A stretch of 64,000 nucleotides of DNA, from positions 1 through 64,000 of the forward strand of contig JACKEN010000008.1 in NCBI GenBank assembly GCA_020632995.1. Direction: 5' to 3'. A program made the translations under genes and the position numbers. The DNA comes from Deltaproteobacteria bacterium (GTDB lineage: Bacteria > Myxococcota > Kuafuiibacteriia > Kuafuiibacteriales > Kuafuiibacteriaceae). Shown here piece by piece: positions 57,431-64,000 of this stretch (its first letter is position 1; every line of letters begins with the position of its first letter). Below the pieces are notes generated by a model. That model was not told the origin of the DNA, ran no database searches, and saw only the letters and a list, made by a program, of their open reading frames with translations.

Positions 57431-57502
57431 CGCAAAGCGAAGCGCGCAGCCGGGCGGAGCCCGGCGTAGAGGGGTGGGATGGCTTCGCCGGCCCGGGACC
57501 CC
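57431..57502 (-). repeat. Dispersed palindromic repeat, copy B (intergenic)
   Basis: Second copy of the element at 39266-39336, on the opposite strand. It lies in the 172-base gap between the divergent small membrane-protein gene and the DUF2330 gene. The palindrome is less perfect here (GCCGGCGAAG against CTACGCCGGG). It could still be translated in one frame, with GSRAGEAIPPLYAGLRPAAR, close to the phrase encoded by copy A. Confidence 0.72.
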
Positions 57503-57538
57503 AGAATTGGACGCGAGGCGCGGGGAGGGGTAGCTTGC

Positions 57539-58909
57539 ATGCGATCCGTGGTGGGGCAGGGGACAGCCGGAGTGCGGTGGGGCGTGAGCCTGGGTCTTCT
57601 GGCCCTGGTGGGCCTCGGGTCGGCGACGGCCCGGGCGGATCTGATCGTCACCCTCGACGGCCAGCAGCAGGCGGTCGACGCCCACCAGGTCCTGATCGTC
57701 TACACCCCTGGCACCGAGGTCCTGGTGGAGCAGCTCCGGGTTCGGAGCACCACGCCCCGGAGCCTCTGGCTCAAGGCGTTCGATCAGCGCCCCCAGCTCG
57801 AGCCGGTGGCGGAGGCGCCCTTCGACGCGGTTGCGGCAGGGACGGCGGTGGGTGAGCCCTATCACCGTCAGGTGCGCAGCCACGTGTTCGGGCCCTCGGT
57901 GGTCACGCTCCTCACCCAGAAGCTCCTCCCCGAGGACGCCAGGCCGAGGCAGGAGATCGAGGACACCGAGGATCCGCGCTCCCTCCGGGTGGAGGCGCAA
58001 GAGATCTTCACCGGCACCGTCTACACCTCCACCATCACCCACACCTTCGTCCTGCCCGACGCGATGCAGGCCTGGTTGCGTATGCAGGGCTTCGAGCTCC
58101 CGGAGGCGGTCAAGGGGAGCCTCGCCGGCCACCTGAACGTGGGGGCGCACGTCATGGCCACGGTGCTCTCGGACAGCGCCCCGACCCCCGACAGCCAGGC
58201 GCTCATCGGCCCGTTCCAGGTGCGGCTCGAGACCGACTCGCCCACCTACCCCTCGTTTCGGCGGGCCGGCGGCCCCATCGACAGCGCCCGCTACGATTTC
58301 TACGTGGTCGGCCCCCAGGCCCTGGTGCCGACGCAGTACCCGACCCTCTGGAACGAAGAGGCGTGGACCCCGCCCATGGGGCAGCGCGCGCAGTTCGAGA
58401 CCCGCTACGCCCAGGCGCAGGATCCGAACAGCCCGATCGCGCTGGACCTGGTGCAGCGTCAGGAGCTCCCGGTGCCGGACGGCGCGGTGGTCCTCTACAG
58501 CCGCTTCCGGCCCGGCCCCGAGGTGGTGGGCGAGATCCCGTTCGAGCCGCGCCCGGACTTCGTCGAGATCCCCGGGCGGACCAGGCAAGGCAGCTTGCTC
58601 GACATGTTCCTCTGCCTCCTGCTCGGGCTGACCCCGCTGATCTACACCCCCGAGTCGTGGTTCCTGCTCTGGCTCGGGGCCCGGGCGCGGGACCGGATCC
58701 GGCAGGGGGAGCTCGCCCTCGGGCACTGGCTTTGGCCGGTCTACGCGCTGGTGGTGGCCGGCTTCTGGCTCTTCGCCGGGACGGGCGCGGCCCGGGCCGC
58801 GGCGGCCCTCCCGCTCCTGGTGGCGGTGTTCCGGCTGGGCTTCCCCGAGCGGCCCCAGGCCCTGAGCCGGGTCCGGGTGGAGTTCAAGAAGAAGAAGAAG
58901 GCGCGCTGA
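57539..58909 (+). CDS. DUF2330-like membrane protein
   Basis: A 456-residue protein. The ATG at 57539 is chosen because a GGGAGGGG site lies 8 bases upstream and the protein then begins with a signal peptide (VSLGLLALVGLGSATARA). The exterior part (about 35-340) has the DUF2330-type start (DAHQVLIVYTPGTEVLVEQL) with beta-rich sequence. Near 360-385 and 405-440 two hydrophobic helices anchor it (MFLCLLLGLTPLIYTPE; WPVYALVVAGFWLFAGTG). The family is common in Myxococcota and uncharacterised. Confidence 0.72.
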   Translation: MRSVVGQGTAGVRWGVSLGLLALVGLGSATARADLIVTLDGQQQAVDAHQVLIVYTPGTEVLVEQLRVRSTTPRSLWLKAFDQRPQLEPVAEAPFDAVAAGTAVGEPYHRQVRSHVFGPSVVTLLTQKLLPEDARPRQEIEDTEDPRSLRVEAQEIFTGTVYTSTITHTFVLPDAMQAWLRMQGFELPEAVKGSLAGHLNVGAHVMATVLSDSAPTPDSQALIGPFQVRLETDSPTYPSFRRAGGPIDSARYDFYVVGPQALVPTQYPTLWNEEAWTPPMGQRAQFETRYAQAQDPNSPIALDLVQRQELPVPDGAVVLYSRFRPGPEVVGEIPFEPRPDFVEIPGRTRQGSLLDMFLCLLLGLTPLIYTPESWFLLWLGARARDRIRQGELALGHWLWPVYALVVAGFWLFAGTGAARAAAALPLLVAVFRLGFPERPQALSRVRVEFKKKKKAR

Positions 58910-58957
58910 ACGTCTGTCTAGCCTCCCTTCGACCGTTTATCACCAGACGTCACCGGC

Positions 58958-60192
58958 GTGATTCTCTGGGGGACGCGCCCCGGAAACCGCCTGATGAATC
59001 CCCTGAGACGGATCGCGCCCGAGCCGCGCCGAACCACCACCCTGGGCCTGCGCTTCGTGGCCGATCCGGCCGGGCTCGGCTCCTTCGCCGAGCGGGTGTT
59101 GCGGGAGCGAAACCTCTACGGCGCCCTCGCGTTCGCGGAGACGGCGGAGAGCATGCGCCTGTCGCAGGCTGCCCTGCAGGTCGGTTCGGGCGACCGGGTG
59201 GTGGGCATCGGGAGCAGCGGAGACATGCTCCTGTCGCTGGTCTCCGAGGGGGCGGACGAGGTGGTGGGCTTCGACACCAACCCGACCCAGGTCGCCCTGG
59301 CCAGCCTGAAGCTGGCCGCCATCCAGCACCTCACGGTGGAGGAGTACCTGAAGCTCTTCGGCGTCGTCGCGGCGTCGGGGCGCTGGCGGCTGGAGCTCTT
59401 CGATCGCCTGAGCCGGGCCACGACCTCCGAGGTCCGGCGCACCCTGATGCGGCGTCGGGGCTGGGTGCCCAAGGGCGTCCTGAACCACGGCATGACCCAC
59501 CTGATCATCCGGGCGATGGTCACCGCGGTGGCCCGCCTCGTCGACAAGGAGACCCTCGAGCTCTTCCTCGGCGAGCACGGCTCCGACGCGGAGCGGGCGC
59601 GGAGCCTCGACGCGCTCCTCGCCCGGCGCAGCACCCGGGCGGTGGTGGAGCCCTTCGCCCAGCGCTTCGCGGCCCAGCTCAAGTGGCTGTTCTTCCCCCA
59701 CAAGCTCTGCCGGGTCTCCGAGCGGCCCGACGAGATGATCGCGGACTTCTTCACCACCTTCCGGCCCCTCTTCATCCGGGGCGCGAAGGGCAACCCGGTG
59801 CTCGCCCGTTCCGCGCAAGGTGACCTGCACCCCGAGTGGACGGCGCACCTGTACGACGAGGCGCGCTTCGAGGCGATCGCGGCCGCGGCCCCGCGGTGCG
59901 CTTCGAGGCGACGGACATCACCTCTGGTCTCGCAAGCCTGCCTGCGCGGTGGGCGACGAAGCTCTACCTCTCGAACGCGCCCGACTACCTGACCGACGCC
60001 GAGCTCGCGGAGCTGCTGACCCAGGTGCGCCGGGTGGCGGCGCCGGGGGCGCGGGTGCTGCACTACTCCCTCCTCGACGTGGACCGCATCGGTGACCGGC
60101 TCGGCGTCGAGGCTCCGGGCGCGGACGCGCTCAGGGCCACCGACAACGTCCACCTCTACCCCACCATCGCGGTCCGGGTGCTGGGCGCGTGA
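58958..60192 (+). CDS. DUF3419 (BtaA-like) S-adenosylmethionine-dependent aminocarboxypropyltransferase, copy 1 (one frameshift)
   Basis: About 410 residues once a frame change near 59895 is repaired. The N-terminal part has a SAM-type fold (VVGIGSSGDMLLSLVSEGAD, VVGFDTNPTQVALASLKL), then PHKLCRVSERPDEMIADFF and, after the shift, YLSNAPDYLTDAELAELL, which are DUF3419 hallmarks. The characterised relative BtaA transfers a 3-amino-3-carboxypropyl group from SAM to diacylglycerol to start betaine-lipid synthesis. GTG 58958 is the ORF start; ATG 58994 is an alternative. It heads a four-gene operon and its stop overlaps the radical SAM gene. Confidence 0.8.
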
Positions 60193-61529
60193 GCGCCCGG
60201 GTGGCGCTGGTCGCGCCCGCGCCTCGCTACTTCGAGCCCCTGCGAGACCGCCGCGACACCCTCTCGCGCCTGCGGCGCCTGCCGCGCCTGTCCCTGCTCG
60301 CCCTCGAGGCGGTGACCCCGCCGGAGTGGACGGTGGACCTCATCGACGAGCGGGTGGAGGCCTTCGACCCCGACGCCATCGAGGCCGACCTGGTGGGCAT
60401 CACGGTGATGACCTACATGGCGCCCCGGGCCTTCGAGATGGCGCGCATGCTGAAGCTGCGCGGCAAGACGGTGGTGCTCGGCGGCTACTTCCCCACCCTC
60501 ACCCCGGAGCTCGCGCTCTGGCCGAGCCCGCGGTGGACGCGGTGGTGGTGGGGCGCGGGGAGCTCGCGTGGCCGGAGCTGCTGCGCGACTTCGCGGCGGG
60601 GCGCCTGCAGCGGCGCTACGAGCGGCCCTTCGGGGAGGAGGGCTTCAAGCTCCCGCAGTACAACTACGCCCTCACCGGCCCCGACAAGGGCTACAACACC
60701 TGGATCACCCAGGTGCAGGCCAGCCTCGGGTGCAAGTTCTCCTGCCGGTTCTGCGTCATCCCCCAGTTCCACGGCCCCAAGTTCGTGATGCGGGACCTCG
60801 ACGACGTGGTCGAGGAGGTGGCGATGGCGCCCACCCGCCGGGTGCTCTTCGTGGACGACAACCTCCTGAACCGCCCCGCCTGGCTCGAGGCGCTCTGCGA
60901 CCGGCTCCGCCCCCTCGGCAAGGAGTGGGTGGCCCAGATCTCGATGGACGTGGCCAAGCAGGGCCGCCTCATCGACAAGATGGCCAAGGCGGGCTGCGGC
61001 TGGATCAACGTGGGGATCGAGAGCCTGCACGCGGGCACCCTCGAGGCGCAGGAGAAGTGGCAGAACAACGTGAAGGTCTACCTCGAGACGGTGGACCGGA
61101 TCCGCGACAACGGCATCAGCCTCAGCACCGGGCTGGTCCTCGGCTTCCCCCACGAGCCCCGGGACGTCTTCGACGTGACGGGGGAGTTCCTCGACCGGGC
61201 CAACGTCGACATCGCGATCTTCCACCTCTACACCCCGTACCCGGGCGGCCGCGACTACGCCGGAGCTCGAGGCGCAAGGCCGCCTGCTGACCCGCGACCT
61301 CGAGCTCTACGACACCTACCACGTGGTGGTGCGGCCCGACGCCTTCGCCCCCGAGGAGGTCGCCACCCAGATCGAGCGGCTCGAGGAGCGCTTCTATCGG
61401 CCCCACCGGGTGCTCCAGCGCGCCGCAAGAGGGCTTGCCCACGGCGGGCCCTTCGACCTCCTGCGCACCTTCGCGGTGGGGGTGGAGGGCTACTTCAACC
61501 TGCGGCAGGGGCTGCCGCTGCACCCCTGA
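60189..61529 (+). CDS. B12-binding radical SAM protein (two frameshifts)
   Basis: About 446 residues when frame changes near 60523 and 61262 are joined. An N-terminal cobalamin-type domain (SLLALEAVTPPEWTVDLIDE, VVLGGYFPTLTPELA) is followed by the CX3CX2C cluster CKFSCRFC near 182 and radical SAM barrel strands (RRVLFVDDNLLNRPAWLEAL, WINVGIESLHAGTLEAQ). The N-terminal phrasing resembles B12-dependent hopanoid C-methylase (HpnP)-type proteins, but other reactions are possible. The start is GTG 60189, overlapping the DUF3419 stop (GTGA). It sits between two DUF3419 genes. Confidence 0.82.
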
Positions 61530-61536
61530 GGCCGTC

Positions 61537-62697
61537 GTGCTCGCGCTGAACCCCATGCCCGCCCTGCAGCGCCTGACCCACGCCGGGGTGAGCGACGACG
61601 GCGAGGTCCTGGTCGGGGCGCTCGCGCCGGGGCCGGGGCGGCGCTTCATCAGCGTCTCGGCCCACGGGGCGGGGGAGGCGGCGCTGACCCTGGCCGGCCT
61701 GGGCGCGGCCGGGGTGCTCGCCTACGACGTGGCGGACGCCGCGTCGCTCCTGCGCCTGCTCACCCTGAAGCTCGCCGCGGCCCACCTCATGGGGCGCGAG
61801 GACTACCTGGCGGTGATGGGCCTCAGAGCGGCGAGCCGCCTGAGGCGCGCGGCCCTGGCGGATCAGGTCCTGAGGGGCCTGCCCGAGGGCGCCCGGGGGT
61901 GGTGGGCGCCCCGCCGCCGCTGGCTGATGGAGGGCCTCTTCCACGCCGACCGCCAGGCCGCGTTCTTCTCTGCGTTCATGTGGGGCCTCGCGCGGCTCGT
62001 CCCGGCCGAGGCGCAACAGACCTTGCTCTTCGGGCCCACCCCGAGGCCCGGGCCGCGGTGTTCCGCGCCCACGCCCGGCGCGGGTGGCTGGAGGCGGCCC
62101 TCGCCCAGCTGGGCGGGCGGGTGAACCTGTTCTTCCCCGCCCCCGAGTGGGCGGCCTCGGAGTACCCCAAGGCCCTGAACCGCGCCCCCTTGGCAGTACC
62201 TCGAGGGCCTGGTGGCGGCGGGTCTGGGGGACAGCCCGCTCTTCGGGTACCTGGTCCGGCCGCGCGACGAGGCCCTGCCCGAGCGCCTCCTCCCCCCGCA
62301 CCTGCGGCCGGGGGCCTTCGACGGGCTCCGCTCCGCCGCGTCCCGGGTGCGGGTGGTGGCGAGCGAGCCCGGCGCCCCGCTCCCGCTCGACGAGGCCCCC
62401 GGCGGCCACCACGGCGCCTACCTCTCCAACGTGGTCGACTACCTGGCCGAGCCGGCCCGGCGGCAGCTCCTCGCGGCCCTGGTGGCGCGCCTCGGGCCGG
62501 GGGCCCCGGTGCTGGTGTACTCGAACGAGGCCTGGGGCAAGGTCCCGGCCGACCTGGGGCTGACCCTGGACGAGGCCGCCTCCGCCCGGGCCAGGGCGGC
62601 GGACCGGGCGGCCATCTACCGCCGGGTCGAGGTGTATCGGACGGCCGGAACGCCCCCACCGTCCGATCCCGGACCCCGTCTCCGTGTGGTGAGCTAG
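61537..62697 (+). CDS. DUF3419 (BtaA-like) protein, copy 2 (two frameshifts)
   Basis: A second DUF3419-type protein of about 385 residues, with frame changes near 62050 and 62185. It has a Gly-rich SAM-type start (GRRFISVSAHGAGEAALTL, GVLAYDVADAASLLRLLTLK), WWAPRRRWLMEGLFHADRQA in the middle and, after the shifts, HHGAYLSNVVDYLAEPARRQ, the counterpart of YLSNAPDYL in copy 1. Overall divergence from copy 1 is high, so this is an old duplication or a distinct subfamily. GTG 61537 (8 bases after the preceding stop) or ATG 61555 may be the start. Confidence 0.72.
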
Positions 62698-62705
62698 GCC
62701 CTTCG

Positions 62706-64000
62706 ATGAGCTTCGGCAGCCGCAGCTTCTCGCGCCGGATCAGGGACGGCGCCCAGTGGTGCCTCGAGCACCCGCGGGCCACCCTGCTCCTGTGCGCGGT
62801 GCTCCTCGCCGGCTCGGCTGCAGGCGCGCTTGCGGTAGAGGTCGACCCCAGCCCCGAGGCCTACCTGGCCGGCACCGAGTCCTGGGCGTTCTACGAGAAG
62901 ATCAACCGGCAGTACGAGATCGGCGAGGCGGTGGTGGTGGGGCTGCGGGAGCCCGGCGGCACCGTCTTCGACGTCGAGACCATCAACGCGGTGCTCGAGC
63001 TGGGCCGGGTGCTCGAGGAGCTGGACGGCGTGGAGCGCGTGCTCTCGCTCGGCACCGCAACCTCGCTTGACAAGCTCGGCGACACCCTCGACCTCGCCCC
63101 GCTGCTGCGCACCCGGCCGGCCACCACGGACGGGGTCATCGACATGGCCCACCGGGTGGCGTCGCACCCCTTCTACGGGCAGCTCCTCGTGGACGACAAC
63201 CACGAGACCACCTTCCTCTTCGTGCAGCTGGCGGTGGAGTCCACCGACCCGGTGGGCCGCCTGGCCACGGTCGAGAAGATCCGCACCCAGGCCGATCGCT
63301 TCCGGACCGCGCACCGGAGCGTGCACCTCGGGGGCACCGCGGTGACCAAGGAGGCCATCGCGGCGGGGATCCAGAAGGACACCTTGCTCTTCTTCCCCGC
63401 CGCCCTGGTGCTCCTCACGGTGCTGATGTGGATCATCTTCGGCGACTGGATCGGCGCCGCGGTGCCCATCGCGGTGGTGAGCTTCTCGTCCGCGGTGGTG
63501 GTGGGCTGGCTGGCCCTCGCCGGGGCCGAGCTCAACATGGCCACCGCCACCGTCCCCACCATCATCCTGGTGGTGGGCCTGGCCGACAGCGTGCACATCC
63601 TGGCCGAGCTCCGCCGCCAGTTCGCCCGGAGCCCGGATCGGCAGGCTGCCTTGCTCGCCACGATCGAGAGCCTGGCGTGGCCGTGCCTGCTCACCTCGGC
63701 GACCTCCGCGGTGGGCTTCTTCGCCCTCATCTCGAGCCGGGTGGGGCCGCTCAGGCAGTTCGGGGTGGCGTCGGCGGTGGGCCTGATCGCCGCCTACCTG
63801 AGCTCGATGCTCCTGACCCCGCTCTTGCTCTCGGCCCTCCGCTACCCGCGGGCGCGCACCCGGCAGTTCCCCGCCGCGCCCACCCTGGGCCGGGCGCTGA
63901 GCCGCTTCGCGGGGTGGGCCAACCAGCGCCTGGGCCTCAGCCTGGCCTTCACCGGCCTCCTCTTTGGCGCCTCGGTCGCCGCGATCTCACACATCAAGCT
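62706..64000 (+). CDS. MMPL/RND-superfamily transporter, N-terminal part (runs off the window)
   Basis: The 431 visible residues start with ATG 62706, 8 bases after the preceding stop. They show a first membrane helix (TLLLCAVLLAGSAAGALAV), a large periplasmic loop (about 40-215) and then a helix cluster beginning LLFFPAALVLLTVLMWIIFG. The sequence is typical of the MMPL/HpnN-like RND transporters that move lipids. The second half is outside the window. It closes a tight operon with two DUF3419 proteins and a B12 radical SAM protein, so it probably exports or relocates their lipid product. Confidence 0.85.
   Translation, partial: MSFGSRSFSRRIRDGAQWCLEHPRATLLLCAVLLAGSAAGALAVEVDPSPEAYLAGTESWAFYEKINRQYEIGEAVVVGLREPGGTVFDVETINAVLELGRVLEELDGVERVLSLGTATSLDKLGDTLDLAPLLRTRPATTDGVIDMAHRVASHPFYGQLLVDDNHETTFLFVQLAVESTDPVGRLATVEKIRTQADRFRTAHRSVHLGGTAVTKEAIAAGIQKDTLLFFPAALVLLTVLMWIIFGDWIGAAVPIAVVSFSSAVVVGWLALAGAELNMATATVPTIILVVGLADSVHILAELRRQFARSPDRQAALLATIESLAWPCLLTSATSAVGFFALISSRVGPLRQFGVASAVGLIAAYLSSMLLTPLLLSALRYPRARTRQFPAAPTLGRALSRFAGWANQRLGLSLAFTGLLFGASVAAISHIK

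Overview
High-GC (roughly 70%) chromosomal DNA that looks like a member of the Myxococcota/deltaproteobacterial grade. The reasons are the membrane-anchored eukaryote-like Ser/Thr kinases, PEGA and DUF2330 proteins, many lipoproteins with Gly/Asp/Ala 'DGG..DAG' linkers and Cys-rich or FG-GAP repeats, NtrC signalling and the absence of phage or IS genes. Species cannot be named from the sequence. No rRNA, tRNA, CRISPR or insertion sequence was seen.

Layout. 1-7.9 kb: envelope/PEGA proteins, a pseudokinase-kinase fusion, a GT4 glycosyltransferase, a MATE exporter, and a divergent SDR/TetR pair around a palindromic operator. 7.9-18.1 kb: two near-identical copies of a large protein with a small partner gene (toxin/immunity-like), separated by three opposite-strand envelope genes (a truncated ORF, a Cys-rich lipoprotein, a MepA-LysM endopeptidase). 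18.4-25.7 kb: two very large lipoproteins, then a TPR chaperone-like gene coupled to a 623-residue protein of unknown function; a scrap of a paralogue of the latter lies at 21.2 kb. 25.9-35.3 kb: a kinase-ATPase-TPR regulator next to redox genes (FAD reductase, phytoene-desaturase-like enzyme, acetoacetate-decarboxylase fold, UbiB/ABC1 kinase, TetR), plausibly a lipid or isoprenoid pathway. 35.5 kb: a decayed copy of the partner/immunity gene. 35.7-41.3 kb: pseudouridine-phosphate glycosidase and a set of small, translationally coupled unknown proteins, including a Gly-rich harpin-like one and two with the same C-terminal module. 41.5-48.6 kb: a histidine kinase/NtrC pair, an Mla lipid-transport set lacking the ATPase but including a TolC-like channel, and a PilZ protein. 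50.2-54.2 kb: boxR-boxC-boxB for aerobic benzoyl-CoA breakdown by epoxidation, with a TGCA-type operator. 54.2-58.9 kb: a radical SAM protein, a rhomboid protease and DUF2330. 59-64 kb: a tight operon DUF3419 - B12 radical SAM - DUF3419 - MMPL/RND transporter, cut by the window end.

About twenty single-base frameshifts fall between about 41.9 and 62.2 kb (histidine kinase, NtrC regulator, TolC-like gene, PilZ, DUF2288, a lipoprotein, boxC, both DUF3419 genes, the radical SAM gene), whereas the first 41 kb is almost free of them. The affected proteins are otherwise well conserved, so sequencing or assembly error is more likely than mass gene decay, but this cannot be settled here.

Best candidates for undescribed biology are the duplicated toxin-like locus with its orphan remnant, the DUF3419/B12-radical-SAM/MMPL operon, and the coupled small-protein operon with the shared C-terminal module.
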